Source of the DNA: Bacteroidales bacterium
GTDB taxonomy: Bacteria > Bacteroidota > Bacteroidia > Bacteroidales > F082
NCBI GenBank assembly: GCA_029983675.1
Contig: JASBYY010000001.1
Coordinates: 77,549-141,548, forward strand
Direction of reading: 5' to 3'
Length of the DNA: 64,000 nt
Shown here: piece by piece, positions 1-9,511 of the stretch
Numbering within the stretch: the stretch's first letter is position 1
Layout: each line of letters opens with the position of its first letter
The notes under the pieces: generated by a model
What the model was told of the DNA's origin: nothing
Databases searched by the model: none
Seen by the model: the letters and a program-made list of their open reading frames with translations, nothing else
Made by a program: the position numbers and the translations under genes

Positions 1-453
1 TTTTGAATTATTTCGGGTTGAGTCCTTTCCGTGCTATGTCACTCTGAACTTGATTCAGAGTCTGCACGGAATCTTCTTGCAAGGAGATGTTCATATGAAG
101 GTGTTGCGGTTGGTGAGGAGATGCCGCGTCGGAGCGCGGCATGACGGTTTTTGATGAGGCGGGACGAATACAGATGGGGCATGACGGCTATAGCTCAATC
201 AGGCATATAACGTTTCCCCTCTCATGTCATTCCGCACCTGATGCGGAATCTCTTTATGAGTAATGTCTTTTTATGAAAGTAGTACCGTTTTGGTGAGGAG
301 ATGCTGCATCAAGTGCAACATGACCAATTCTGATGAGGAATGACATTGTCCAGAATGACAGCGGCATGACTGGCCCTAACAAGGCGAGACGATGGGCGAA
401 AAGAGCCAAAGCAGCACATCAAATTAACCGAAAACAAAGGAAAAGACTCGAAT
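1..453. repeat. gene-free stretch with paired hairpin repeats
   Basis: I see no gene here. Two related composite units occur, at about 36-150 and 224-326. Each starts with a short dyad (positions 41-61 with arms ACTCTGAA/TTCAGAGT; positions 230-248 with arms TTCCGCA/TGCGGAA) and continues with a line containing GGTGAGGAGATG followed by a second dyad (121-142 with arms ATGCCGCG/CGCGGCAT; 301-321, imperfect). This resembles the dispersed intergenic hairpin repeats common in Bacteroidales and other bacteria. Short open frames crossing it have no features of real proteins. Confidence 0.6.
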
Positions 454-643
454 AAACCCAATTCGGTCATTAGGGTTCGTAATGATTTTTGATGGATTTT
501 CGAGTAGATTTCGTTTTTCTTTTCGTGAAGCATAGCGGGCTATGGAAACGAAAAGAAGGACGAAAGAAGCCGAAAAGACGCAAAAATCATCGAACAGCAA
601 TGAAAAACTACATTCAAGCGTTCTAATGACCGATTTGGGATAA
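454..643. repeat. 190-bp MITE-like element, copy 1
   Basis: A non-coding unit of about 190 bp, nearly identical to 27517-27706. It is bounded by imperfect inverted repeats of about 22 bp (ACCCAATTCGGTCATTAG at the left, the complement of CTAATGACCGATTTGGG at the right). The middle holds a long hairpin: arms TTCTTTTCGT and ACGAAAAGAA around an inner CATAG/CTATG stem. It has no transposase frame, so it would need to be moved in trans. The flanks resemble positions 12597-12700, which lack the element. Confidence 0.75.
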
Positions 644-775
644 ATAATAGAATGATAACTTTGTGTAAGAATTCAAAATAGCTTCTTGTTTTTGCAGCGT
701 GTAGGAAGAACACGGTGCGGATGTGTTTTTTGAGGTAAAGAATGAAGTTGTGAAAATAAACTGTTGCTCAATACG

Positions 776-806
776 TTTGGACAAAAGAGAAAAGATTGTA
801 TTTTTG
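776..806 (+). promoter_or_regulatory. Bacteroidetes-type promoter for the 910 lipoprotein gene
   Basis: TTTG (776-779) is followed after 19 nt by TATTTTTG (799-806), matching the Bacteroidetes -33/-7 consensus. The start codon lies about 100 nt downstream, leaving a long leader in which I see no known riboswitch. Confidence 0.6.
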
Positions 807-909
807 TGGGATGAAATTTGTGCTGAAAACAATCGACCTTTTTAAGAGTTATTATTTATTTCATTTCATTGATAATTAAATTATTAAATAAACAACCAAG
901 GTAAATCGA

Positions 910-1542
910 ATGCTTATGAAAAATATGAAATGGTTGCTGTTATTGATCGTTGCCACTGGCATTTTCGCTTGCAGCAAAGTGGAAGACCCCAAGACTATTG
1001 TCCTACTTGGAGAGGAAAAATACGTGAAAGATGTCGCTGATATTAATCATGTTTTTGATTCGCTGTATAAATACTTCGACTCGAAGCATTATTTAACAGG
1101 TGACAGTGGGTATTATCCACCTTGTTTTCAGGGAAAATACAAAATGATTCCATCGAGAATAGATGGGACTTTTACTGGTATGCCTGATTCCATTATATTT
1201 GAATTTTTCGACCAGCATAACCGTGTTGTTTCATGCATATATGACAAACAGACTGTCGATACTGCTTATGCTGTAGGTAGTGACAAAAAATTCCGGACGT
1301 ATTTTACAGTTGGGGATTCTGTTGCATATAATAACAAGTGGTATCCGCAAACACGAGGTGTTGTTGTGACGGGGAAAGTCGACAGTCTGGGAATTTGTGA
1401 AGTCCGGGTAGCATTATCTGTTGTTGATTTTGATAAGAGGGGCGAACACATCGATTTAGATACTATCATTGGAAAATGGATTGTTTATCAAGCGATTAAT
1501 GATACTGCAATTCGTTTGGACACATTGTATCCTTGTTATTAA
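910..1542 (+). CDS. hypothetical lipoprotein
   Basis: A 210-residue predicted lipoprotein of unknown function. The N-terminus has a basic start, a hydrophobic stretch and a lipobox (TGIFAC, Cys about residue 21), so the mature protein is probably membrane-anchored in the envelope. I do not recognise a domain in the rest, which is rich in Asp, Tyr and beta-type sequence. In-frame ATGs at 910, 916 and 925 are all possible starts; each preserves the signal peptide. It is followed 40 nt later by an outer-membrane barrel gene on the same strand, so the two may be co-transcribed from the promoter at 776-806. Confidence 0.7.
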   Translation: MLMKNMKWLLLLIVATGIFACSKVEDPKTIVLLGEEKYVKDVADINHVFDSLYKYFDSKHYLTGDSGYYPPCFQGKYKMIPSRIDGTFTGMPDSIIFEFFDQHNRVVSCIYDKQTVDTAYAVGSDKKFRTYFTVGDSVAYNNKWYPQTRGVVVTGKVDSLGICEVRVALSVVDFDKRGEHIDLDTIIGKWIVYQAINDTAIRLDTLYPCY

Positions 1543-1582
1543 TTCTGAAGAACTGATCGTTTAGGTTGTAAAATATTGAAAA

Positions 1583-2473
1583 ATGAAGAAGATAGTAATG
1601 ATTTCGCTGTTGCTTGCATTGTGCGGTACGATGCAGGCGCAATACAGGTCGCCTCTTAAGACGAAACGGAATAAAAACGACCGTTCCAATGCCATCTCCA
1701 TTGGCGTAAAGGGTGGTGTCAACTGGCCTTACATGGATTTTACGGATCCGAATTTAGCCCAACTGCCGCATAAACCACTGTATGACACATTGTTCCTGTT
1801 TCCCCAAACAATTAATGGCACGCGTTCATACAAAGATACGTTGTTGTTGTCGTTCAAGCCCATGTTCGGAGTGTTTGTCGATATTCCTCTCAACGAACAT
1901 GTTTCGATTGCGCCTGAAATCATGTATGTGAAACGCGGAATGCGCACCAACTACATGAATCGTGATGGTCTAAACGTGGACCATTCTATTCGCTCGCAAA
2001 GTGTTGATTTGAGGGTGCCTTTAGTTTTCAACTTCAAGTTAGAAACGTTGCAGCCTTACGCTTTTGTGGCTCCAGACTTTGGCTTGGTATCGGGAGGGAA
2101 CATTCAGCAGACCGTGATGAAAAATGACACATTGTTGGTTTCTTATGATAGTCTGGCCATCAATGCAAGCAACATGAACCCGTTTCATTTTTCCGTGCTT
2201 GGCGGCGTAGGGATGCGTTTCAATTTCAACTTCAACAAGTTTTCTATGCTTATGAAGATAGAGGCCGCTTATAATTATGGCATTATGGATACGTTTTCAA
2301 AGATGGAACACGACGGCACAACACCACCTGTCAATGTGAATGCCTATAATACAACGGGGAAACGTCTTACTCGTGGGCTGGAGTGTTGTATCAGCATTGG
2401 CATCCCCTTAAAATTTGCAGAAAAGGACGCGTGCTCCAACTTCAAGGATCTCTATTATTATAATAAGGATTAG
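1583..2473 (+). CDS. outer membrane beta-barrel protein (PorT-like family)
   Basis: A 296-residue protein with a signal peptide cleaved near residue 19-20 (CGTMQAQ). The mature part starts with an ISIGVKGGVN-type first strand and contains many alternating aromatic/polar strands (FKPMFGVFVDIPL, VSIAPEIMYVKRGM, LQPYAFVAPDFG, FSVLGGVGMRFNF), as in the OMP_b-brl_2/PorT-like barrel families of Bacteroidetes. It probably folds as a small outer-membrane barrel. The role is unknown; the preceding lipoprotein gene may encode a partner. This is not convincing evidence for the true PorT of type IX secretion, since no other secretion gene is nearby. Confidence 0.75.
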   Translation: MKKIVMISLLLALCGTMQAQYRSPLKTKRNKNDRSNAISIGVKGGVNWPYMDFTDPNLAQLPHKPLYDTLFLFPQTINGTRSYKDTLLLSFKPMFGVFVDIPLNEHVSIAPEIMYVKRGMRTNYMNRDGLNVDHSIRSQSVDLRVPLVFNFKLETLQPYAFVAPDFGLVSGGNIQQTVMKNDTLLVSYDSLAINASNMNPFHFSVLGGVGMRFNFNFNKFSMLMKIEAAYNYGIMDTFSKMEHDGTTPPVNVNAYNTTGKRLTRGLECCISIGIPLKFAEKDACSNFKDLYYYNKD

Positions 2474-2570
2474 TGGTATATGGTTAGGGATTGGTTGGCA
2501 TGAATGCCGCCACCTTTAGTATCGACTTGTGAAGCATGGCTGGCGGGTGAAATCTCTGCAACCATGCTTA

Positions 2571-2596
2571 TTGCTTTATGAAAATACCTACCTTTG
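2571..2596 (+). promoter_or_regulatory. promoter of the BatA/VWA gene
   Basis: TACCTTTG (2589-2596) fits the -7 consensus; TTG at 2571-2573 is a -33 candidate at a short spacing of 15 nt. The -7 box overlaps a TTG codon at 2594 that could be read as a start, so the ATG at 2618, about 22 nt downstream, is the more likely start. Confidence 0.5.
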
Positions 2597-2617
2597 CCCA
2601 TTCATTTTGTAAGACAC

Positions 2618-4645
2618 ATGCAGTTTTTATATCCAAGGATGTTATGGGGCTTGTTGGCATTGGCCGTACCGATTGCCATCCACTTGTTCAATTTTCGTAG
2701 GCATAAGCCTGTTTATTTCAGCAATACGGCCTTGTTGCGTGTCATTGAAAAGGAAAACGCCAAAACCAAGAAACTGAAATATGTTGTCACTTTGTTGTTG
2801 CGCTGCCTGTTTGTCGCAGCCTTGGTGTTTGCCTTTGCTTTCCCTTATAATGCAAAAATCGACTTGAACACTGATCGAGAAAACAACTTGGTGGGCATTT
2901 GCATCGACAACTCCATGAGCATGAAGACGCAATCCTCGCGTTTTACCTTATTGGAAGATGCCCGTACCGCAGCCCGTGATTTTGTTGCCAAGTCAAAGCC
3001 GTCGAATCGTTATGTGTTGATAACCAATAGTTTTGAGGTAGAAAACGAATATCCGATGAACCAAGAGGAGATGTTGAGTCGTCTCGACCGCATGAGCCTT
3101 GACGGTCCGCCGGTACAACTGAACCGCTTCATCGACCGCTTTGAAATGCTGCGCAACCGGCATCACTATGAATATGCCACGCTGTTTGTCTATTCCGATT
3201 TCCAGAAAGACATGCTCGACCTTTCCGGGCTTGCTGCAGATAGCACGGTGCAGTTTTTCCCCGTTCCGTTGTCATCGGAATTCAAGTCGAATGTTTATAT
3301 CGACAGCGTATGGATGGAGTCGCCCATTCTTCAGCCGGGGCTGAGTAATGCGATAAATGTTCGCGTGGTAAATGAGGGAGAAAAAGAATGGAAAGGCATT
3401 CCGATTCGTTTCACCATCGATGGTGTTTTGGCGGCCTCGACAACGGCGGACATTGAAAAAAACAGCACTGTCGAACTGAATATGCAGTTTGTGGTGGAGG
3501 CTTCGGGGAAAAAGAAGTGTCTTGTTTCGCTGATGGACCATCCCATCACATTTGACGACAGCTATAATTTCTTTTTAGACGTACGCCCCAATTTGAAGGT
3601 CGTCGAAATAGGCACGGAACCCTCGGCGGCATCGCTTGTTTTTGATGATGACGATCAGTTTGACTACAAACGTGTTGATCCAGCCTCTATCAACCTTGCC
3701 ACCTTGTCAGAGGCGCAGTTTCTGCTGGTCAACGAATCGGCGGTGCTCAACGAGACCATGCAGCAAAAATTACTTGACTGTGCCGCTTCGGGGGCAAGTC
3801 TGGCCCTGTTTCCCGCATCGGGTGACCCGCAAAAACTCGGTTATCTTTATTCCAAACTGAATGCGGCATTCACGTCAATTGATACGAATGCGAGCAAAGT
3901 AAACGAATTGGCGGTGCAACACGCTTTTTTCGATGACATGATTGTCGAAATGCCGCAGAATGCCGATCTTCCGGAAGTGCGTAAGCACCTGACAATGAGC
4001 CGAACGAAAACGTTGACCGCATTGATGCGTATGCAAAACACCGACCCGTTTTTGTTCACATGCAACTATGGCAATGGTACTGTTTTTCTGTTTGCTTCGG
4101 GTATGACGGATGAATGGAGCACCATGTCGGACAATGCACTTTTTGTCCCGTTGATGCTGAAAATGGCGTTGGTAGGCGGACAGGTAGGACAAATAGCTTA
4201 CACGCTTGGCGTTGACAATATATTAAAATTCAATGATTTGCGTACCGAAGGCAACGGCGTTCTGAAACTGCGGAGCGAAGACGGTGCTTTTGAAGCCATT
4301 CCTTACTCGTCGAAACGAGACAACAGTACGAATGTGTTTGTCAACGATATGATTCCTTCGGCAGGGTTTTACGAATTGTTTCAGGATGATTCCTTGGCGC
4401 ATGTATTGGCATGGAACGACAGCCGCACAGAGTCGAAAATGGATTTTGCCGGAAAGGAAGAAGTGCAACAAGCGTTTGAAAATGCCGGGCTTGTGGTCAC
4501 TGCTGTGCTTGGCATCGATGATTTGGCAACGAACGACCTGATGCTTTCCATGATACGGAAAAGCACATTGTGGAAATGGTTCGTGCTGGTTGCACTCATG
4601 GCGTTTGTCGGCGAAGTGGCCGTGTTGAGATTTTGGAAAAAATAG
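2618..4645 (+). CDS. BatA/VWA-domain membrane protein
   Basis: About 675 residues. The N-terminus has the BatA-type double membrane segment (LWGLLALAVPIAIHLF near residues 7-22, then YVVTLLLRCLFVAALVFAFAF near 56-76) with the conserved RRHK linker. A von Willebrand A fold follows, with a MIDAS-like DNSMSM motif near residue 100 after GICI. A C-terminal membrane segment (WFVLVALMAFVGEVAVL) precedes a short basic tail, so a large periplasmic region lies between membrane anchors. Proteins of this class occur in many Bacteroidetes; they are named after the aerotolerance operon, but the function of stand-alone copies is not established. Start chosen from the promoter position. Confidence 0.8.
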   Translation: MQFLYPRMLWGLLALAVPIAIHLFNFRRHKPVYFSNTALLRVIEKENAKTKKLKYVVTLLLRCLFVAALVFAFAFPYNAKIDLNTDRENNLVGICIDNSMSMKTQSSRFTLLEDARTAARDFVAKSKPSNRYVLITNSFEVENEYPMNQEEMLSRLDRMSLDGPPVQLNRFIDRFEMLRNRHHYEYATLFVYSDFQKDMLDLSGLAADSTVQFFPVPLSSEFKSNVYIDSVWMESPILQPGLSNAINVRVVNEGEKEWKGIPIRFTIDGVLAASTTADIEKNSTVELNMQFVVEASGKKKCLVSLMDHPITFDDSYNFFLDVRPNLKVVEIGTEPSAASLVFDDDDQFDYKRVDPASINLATLSEAQFLLVNESAVLNETMQQKLLDCAASGASLALFPASGDPQKLGYLYSKLNAAFTSIDTNASKVNELAVQHAFFDDMIVEMPQNADLPEVRKHLTMSRTKTLTALMRMQNTDPFLFTCNYGNGTVFLFASGMTDEWSTMSDNALFVPLMLKMALVGGQVGQIAYTLGVDNILKFNDLRTEGNGVLKLRSEDGAFEAIPYSSKRDNSTNVFVNDMIPSAGFYELFQDDSLAHVLAWNDSRTESKMDFAGKEEVQQAFENAGLVVTAVLGIDDLATNDLMLSMIRKSTLWKWFVLVALMAFVGEVAVLRFWKK

Positions 4646-4653
4646 TAATTTTG
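4625..4653 (+). promoter_or_regulatory. promoter of the topoisomerase IV subunit A gene
   Basis: TTG (4625-4627), 18 nt, then TAATTTTG (4646-4653). It lies across the last codons of the upstream gene, suggesting that parC is transcribed independently as well as by read-through. Confidence 0.5.
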
Positions 4654-4674
4654 CATCGGAGTAGGAGTAAATGA

Positions 4675-7488
4675 ATGATGGATATTAACGATAAAGACGA
4701 CATTGAAAACAAGAATCTGACAGAAGGCGAAGCAAATCTTCAACAGGAAGAAACGCTAAAGGATGCGGAAAACGACAGGAATGACGCTTTCCGTGTCGTG
4801 CCGCTTAAAGGCATGTTCGAGAATTGGTTTCTCGACTATGCTTCATACGTCATTCTTGAACGTGCCGTGCCTGCCATCGAAGACGGTTTGAAACCGGTAC
4901 AGCGTCGTATCTTGCATTCTATGGACGAGCTGGAAGACGGTCGTTTCAACAAGGTGGCCAACATTGTCGGTAATACCATGAAATACCATCCGCATGGCGA
5001 TGCTTCTATTGGCGACGCTTTGGTGCAGATGGCTCAAAAAGACCTGCTCATCGAGACCCAAGGAAACTTCGGTAATATCCTTACCGGCGACGATGCAGCT
5101 GCGCCACGTTATATAGAGGCGCGTCTGTCGAGATTCGCCAAAGACGTGGTTTTCAACCCGAAGACCACCGACTGGACGGCATCATACGACGGGCGTAACC
5201 GTGAGCCGATCTCGTTGCCGGTGAAGTTCCCGTTATTGCTTGCCCAGGGTGCGGAGGGCATTGCCGTTGGACTTGCCTCAAAGTTTCTGCCTCACAACTT
5301 CATTGAATTGATTGACGCCTCCATCGCCTATCTGCGTGACGAGCCGTTTGTGTTGTATCCCGATTTTCCGACGGGAGGCCTTATGGATGTGACCAATTAC
5401 AACGACGGCATCCGGGGCGGCAGGGTCAGAATACGTGCGAAAATCAGCCAGCAAGATAAGAGAACACTCGTTATTACGGAGATACCTTTTGGCACGACCA
5501 CGGGGAGTGTCATCGAGAGCATCATCAAGGAGAATGACAAGGGTAAAATCAAAATCAAAAAGATTGATGATAACACGGCTGAGCAATGCGAAATCATCAT
5601 TTTCCTGAATGCCGGCGTGTCGCCCGACCAAACCATCGATGCGCTGTATGCCTTCACGCAGTGCGAGGTGTCCATCTCGCCCAATGCCTGTGTGATTGTC
5701 AACGAACATCCCGTTTTTATGGGCGTTTCGGAAATCCTCAGGGCCACCGCTGACCGCACGATGGAACTGTTGAGTTGGGAGTTGCGCCTTTTGATAGACG
5801 AACTCGAATCCAATTGGCATTGGATTTCGTTGGAAAAACTGTTTTTTGAGAAAGGCATCTACAAGGAGTTGGAGAAGAAGGACTACGACACATGGGAAGA
5901 CCAAGTGACAGGCATCGAACGTCGTTTCGATCCTTATCGCGACCTTTTGAAACGTGAGATTTCCCGCGATGACGTGTTGAAACTTTGCGATAAGCCTGTG
6001 CGAAAGATTTCCGTATTCGACATCAAGAAAGCGGATGAACAATTGGCGGATATCGAAACCAAGATAGAAGAGGCGAAGTACAACCTTGATAATATTGTGG
6101 ATTATACCATCCGCTTCTACGAAACCATCAAGGCGAAATACGGCAAGGGACGTGAGCGCAAGACCGAAATCCGTAACTTCGACAATATTTCGGCGGTGGC
6201 AGTGGCGGCCAATAACGAAAAGCTGTATGTGAAGAAGGAAGAAGGGTTTGTGTGTACAGGCGATGGCTTGAAACGCGAGAAAGACAAGGAGGCTTATGAG
6301 TTTGTGTGCGACTGTTCCGATTTGGACGACATCATCGTGTTTCATGATAATGGCACATACATGGTGACCAAATTGCAGTCGAAATTATTTGTGGGTCAGC
6401 ATGTTATACATATCGACGTATTCCGTAAAAACGATGACCGCACCACCTACAATGCGGTGTATCGCGATGGAAAGGTCGGCGGTATCAGTTATGTCAAGCG
6501 CTTTGCCGTTACCAGTATCACGCGCGACAAAGAGTATGACTTGACCCAAGGCAAGCCCGAATCCAAGGTGCTGTATTTCACGGCGAACCCCAATGGAGAA
6601 GCAGAGATTATCAAGGTGCAGCTCAAGCCGAAACTCAAGATGAAAAAAAGCGTTTTCGACTACGATTTCGCACAGCTTGCCGTCAAAGGGCGTTCCTCGC
6701 GCGGCAACTTGTTGTCCAAGCAGCCCATCAAACTGATTACCAAGCACGATGATGGTGTTTCCACCTTGGAGGCACGCGATATATGGTATGACGAAACGGT
6801 GCGTCGCCTGAATGCGGAGGGGCGCGGGACTTATCTGGGGGCTTTTGAAGGCGAGGATCGTATTCTGCAAATCTTTGCCAACGGCGATTTCAAGATCACG
6901 TCTTTCGACCTCTCCACCCATTTCGACGATGATATGGTGGAAATCAAAAAGTATGACTCCGACGAGGTGTTTTCGGTGGTTTATATCGAAGGCGAAACGC
7001 AAAAGTACTATCTGAAACGCTTTGCCATCGATATGGATACAAAACTGAATGTGCGCATGTCCTTTGTGGGAGAAAACGAAGCATCGCAATATCTTGGCCA
7101 TAATACGGATGAACTGCCGCGCCTGCTGCTGAGCTATAAGGTGAGCGATGCCGGCAAATCCTTCCCCGATGATGAAATCAATGTGGCGGAGTTTATTGCG
7201 GTAAAAAGTTATAAGGCCAAGGGCAAACGCCTGTCGAACAAAGAAATTGAATCCTATCAGTTTCTTGAGCCTTTTAAACCGGAAGTCACGGAAGAAGATC
7301 AGGAGGAAAATGCCGACGAAGAAACCTCGGACATGCTTTCCGATGTGATCGACACGCACGATGATCCAATGGAGGTTGTCGATGCAGAGACGGGCGATGA
7401 CGCTGAAACGGAGAATACGGATGTTTCCAAAAACAAGAAAGGGGGAAATGATGTCTTCCAAATGGATTTGTTTGATGATGAAAAATAG
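4675..7488 (+). CDS. parC: DNA topoisomerase IV subunit A (GyrA/ParC family)
   Basis: A 937-residue type IIA topoisomerase A subunit, which cuts and rejoins DNA and relaxes or decatenates it together with the B subunit. The N-terminal breakage-reunion domain is clear: WFLDYASYVILERAVP, DGLKPVQRRILHSM, YHPHGDASIGDALV, and the catalytic tyrosine in PRYIEARLSRF (about Tyr146). After the coiled-coil tower region comes a C-terminal part with beta-pinwheel-like blades and finally a very acidic tail (about residues 860-937). The probable partner is the B subunit encoded at 43590-45539; the two are about 36 kb apart rather than in one operon. Choice of ParC over GyrA rests on the divergent, long C-terminus and the type of B subunit. 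Confidence 0.88.
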   Translation: MMDINDKDDIENKNLTEGEANLQQEETLKDAENDRNDAFRVVPLKGMFENWFLDYASYVILERAVPAIEDGLKPVQRRILHSMDELEDGRFNKVANIVGNTMKYHPHGDASIGDALVQMAQKDLLIETQGNFGNILTGDDAAAPRYIEARLSRFAKDVVFNPKTTDWTASYDGRNREPISLPVKFPLLLAQGAEGIAVGLASKFLPHNFIELIDASIAYLRDEPFVLYPDFPTGGLMDVTNYNDGIRGGRVRIRAKISQQDKRTLVITEIPFGTTTGSVIESIIKENDKGKIKIKKIDDNTAEQCEIIIFLNAGVSPDQTIDALYAFTQCEVSISPNACVIVNEHPVFMGVSEILRATADRTMELLSWELRLLIDELESNWHWISLEKLFFEKGIYKELEKKDYDTWEDQVTGIERRFDPYRDLLKREISRDDVLKLCDKPVRKISVFDIKKADEQLADIETKIEEAKYNLDNIVDYTIRFYETIKAKYGKGRERKTEIRNFDNISAVAVAANNEKLYVKKEEGFVCTGDGLKREKDKEAYEFVCDCSDLDDIIVFHDNGTYMVTKLQSKLFVGQHVIHIDVFRKNDDRTTYNAVYRDGKVGGISYVKRFAVTSITRDKEYDLTQGKPESKVLYFTANPNGEAEIIKVQLKPKLKMKKSVFDYDFAQLAVKGRSSRGNLLSKQPIKLITKHDDGVSTLEARDIWYDETVRRLNAEGRGTYLGAFEGEDRILQIFANGDFKITSFDLSTHFDDDMVEIKKYDSDEVFSVVYIEGETQKYYLKRFAIDMDTKLNVRMSFVGENEASQYLGHNTDELPRLLLSYKVSDAGKSFPDDEINVAEFIAVKSYKAKGKRLSNKEIESYQFLEPFKPEVTEEDQEENADEETSDMLSDVIDTHDDPMEVVDAETGDDAETENTDVSKNKKGGNDVFQMDLFDDEK

Positions 7489-8254
7489 TCTGCTTGGAGG
7501 TTTGCTGGCCATTGTGCTGCTGTCCGGTTGTAGCTCGCAGCTTAAACTGGCGCAGAATTTCATCGAAAGAAGCGGCCATGCGAGTGTGGCGGTTTATTTT
7601 CCGGAAAAGATCATCACGCAATCGCAACGTGATGCGCAGGATGGGGCAGGTGCAGCCGTCCTCGACTCGCTCAATCAGGAGGCTTTCCTGAAAATCATGT
7701 ATGGCGCATTTTCTGCCCAACTGAAGGATTACGGTCTGAACCTCTATCAGCCTGATGACCCGAATGACGTGCAAGTCGATTCTGTTCATTGGCTGGTGGT
7801 GCTTTCCCGTGTCGAGATGCAGGAAAAAGTGACGGAATATGAAGATTACGTTCCCTTTGACGGAGAAACATACAGCTATGCCTTTCCGTTGAATACGGTC
7901 AATGTGGCTTCGTGGTTCGACTTGAACGATGGCACTTGGTCGCCGACATTGTTCTACGAGCACAACCTTATCGATGCCTTTGACTCCGATATTAATTTTT
8001 CGTTCTGGTTAGGACAAACGGATTATGCTTATGCTATCGATACATTGGTTGTAGGGGATGTGTACCATTATGCCGTCTATCTCGGTAAGTTGTACGCCGG
8101 CTACACCTACGACTATATGATGAACAAATACGTTGGCGAGCAGCTAAAACAGCAAAACCACGAATTAAGCCGTTTCCTGCGTTATGATCCGTACAGCAAG
8201 CAGGTGATATATTCCGAAAAAGACGACCGCTTTATCGAACTGAAGGAAGAGTGA
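7475..8254 (+). CDS. conserved lipoprotein of unknown function
   Basis: About 259 residues. The signal peptide ends in a lipobox (LLSGC, Cys near residue 19). Starts at 7475 or 7478 overlap the end of parC, so the genes are translationally linked. Several Tyr/Trp-rich stretches follow (DSVHWLVVLSRVEM, DYAYAIDTLVVGDVYHYAVYLGKLYAGYTYDYMMNKY). I do not recognise a named domain. Longer open sequence upstream to 7361 lies inside parC in another frame and lacks a signal sequence, so it was excluded. Confidence 0.7.
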   Translation: MMKNSLLGGLLAIVLLSGCSSQLKLAQNFIERSGHASVAVYFPEKIITQSQRDAQDGAGAAVLDSLNQEAFLKIMYGAFSAQLKDYGLNLYQPDDPNDVQVDSVHWLVVLSRVEMQEKVTEYEDYVPFDGETYSYAFPLNTVNVASWFDLNDGTWSPTLFYEHNLIDAFDSDINFSFWLGQTDYAYAIDTLVVGDVYHYAVYLGKLYAGYTYDYMMNKYVGEQLKQQNHELSRFLRYDPYSKQVIYSEKDDRFIELKEE

Positions 8255-8273
8255 CAAAATAGGGCGGTTTTGT

Positions 8274-9053
8274 TCAGGTCGTTTCTTTTGCCAGTATGGC
8301 ATCTACTTCCGCTTTCAAATCTTGTGGCTTTACGCTTTTGATACTGCCGTTTTGCGCGATGCTGATGGATCCCGTTTCTTCTGAAACAACGATAACAAGG
8401 CTGTCGTTCTTCTCGCTGATGCCGATAGCGGCACGGTGACGCAGTCCGTAGTGGCTGGGCAGGTCGTTACGATTGGTAAGCGGTAGGATGCAGTGTGCGG
8501 CAACGATGCGGTTTTGGGTGATGACCATGGCGCCATCGTGCAAGGGACTGTTTTTGAAGAAAATATTTTCGATGAGTTGCGGACTGATACGGGCATCCAT
8601 GGCAATTCCGGTTTCCACGATATTGTGGATGGCGTTTTGTCGGGTGAGGATAATCAGTGCGCCTTGTTTGATCTCGCCCATATACACGCAGGCTTCGCAA
8701 ATGTTTTTCGTGTCGTATTCAATGACTTTTTGAGTCCTGAAGAACCGAAACCGGTGGAGTTTCCTGTTGCTGGCCTGTGTGCCAATGGTAAAGAGGAAAT
8801 GGCGTATTTCGGGCTGGAAAATGATGAATAGCGCAATAAACCCTACGCTGACAAAAGCACCTAAGATGCTGCTTAGCATTTCCATTTGCAGTGCGCTGAC
8901 AACCTGCCAGATGAGAAATATGGCGACGATGCCGACAAAAATGTTGATGCCCGAAGTGCCTTTCAGCAAGCGGTACAGCCAGTACATGAGCGCAGCGACC
9001 AAAATGATGTCGATGATGTCTAAAAGCCGGATGTCAATAAACAGTGGGGTCAT
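8274..9053 (-). CDS. cdaA: diadenylate cyclase CdaA (c-di-AMP synthase)
   Basis: A 259-residue membrane enzyme that condenses two ATP to cyclic di-AMP. Three N-terminal membrane helices (about residues 8-80) are followed by a DAC domain with the diagnostic DGAMVI motif and the RHRAAIGISE motif. The start at 9053 is preferred because a -7-like box (TATTTTTG, complement of 9072-9079) overlaps the longer in-frame start at 9074. In related Bacteroidales this gene typically follows folP directly; here folP is also on the minus strand, at 12690-13520, but 3.6 kb of accessory DNA lies between, so cdaA now seems to depend on its own promoter. Confidence 0.92.
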   Translation of the reverse strand: MTPLFIDIRLLDIIDIILVAALMYWLYRLLKGTSGINIFVGIVAIFLIWQVVSALQMEMLSSILGAFVSVGFIALFIIFQPEIRHFLFTIGTQASNRKLHRFRFFRTQKVIEYDTKNICEACVYMGEIKQGALIILTRQNAIHNIVETGIAMDARISPQLIENIFFKNSPLHDGAMVITQNRIVAAHCILPLTNRNDLPSHYGLRHRAAIGISEKNDSLVIVVSEETGSISIAQNGSIKSVKPQDLKAEVDAILAKETT

Positions 9054-9079
9054 ATTAAATGGTTTATGATGCAAAAATA

Positions 9080-9511
9080 GTTATTTTTAGATGCTTTTGT
9101 CCGATAGCGCACTAAAAATATTGTGTCGAAAACAACGCTAATCTGTTATTCTGGTTTAGTTGGGACAATTGTGATAACGCTAATCACATACAGCCCCCCC
9201 ATTTGGAATTATTTGATTAACCCGAGTTGTGATTCTTTTGAAGTTCGAGATTTAAAAACAGCTTCTACCAATAATAATATAGGTGTTAAATCGATGTCAG
9301 TATGATTATGTGTCAAAATATCATGTGTAATATGACATGTAATTAATTTACAATCAGTCGTTTGTGTTTGTTTGTATGAAAAAGCAAATAAAAAATAGAA
9401 ATAAAATAACTTTTTTTGCAAACGTATCAAACTTGTTTTTATATTTGCAAGATGATAAAATCAAGTGATAATTCAAGTAATTATTCAGTCTCATAAATAA
9501 AAAGTAGTTAT
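9080..9511. other. AT-rich intergenic region between divergent genes
   Basis: No convincing gene. A 60-codon frame at 9123-9305 lacks a signal, domain or promoter. The right part contains the promoter of the truncated VWA gene (9415-9447). This is probably the left edge of the insertion that separates folP from cdaA. Confidence 0.5.
9415..9447 (+). promoter_or_regulatory. promoter of the truncated VWA gene
   Basis: TTTG (9415-9418), 21 nt, TATATTTG (9440-9447), followed by a leader of about 60 nt to the ATG at 9512. The intact promoter in front of a broken gene suggests that the break is fairly recent. Confidence 0.5.

Noticed and set aside
1583..2473. PorT of the type IX secretion system
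   Set aside because: The barrel family is broad and no other secretion gene is nearby, so the specific assignment is not supported.
5278..7563. Long antisense frames of 355 and 392 codons opposite parC
   Set aside because: They are shadows of the strongly coding parC strand, with no domain or promoter of their own.
9123..9305. 60-codon frame between cdaA and the VWA remnant
   Set aside because: No signal, domain or plausible promoter; composition is that of AT-rich intergenic DNA.
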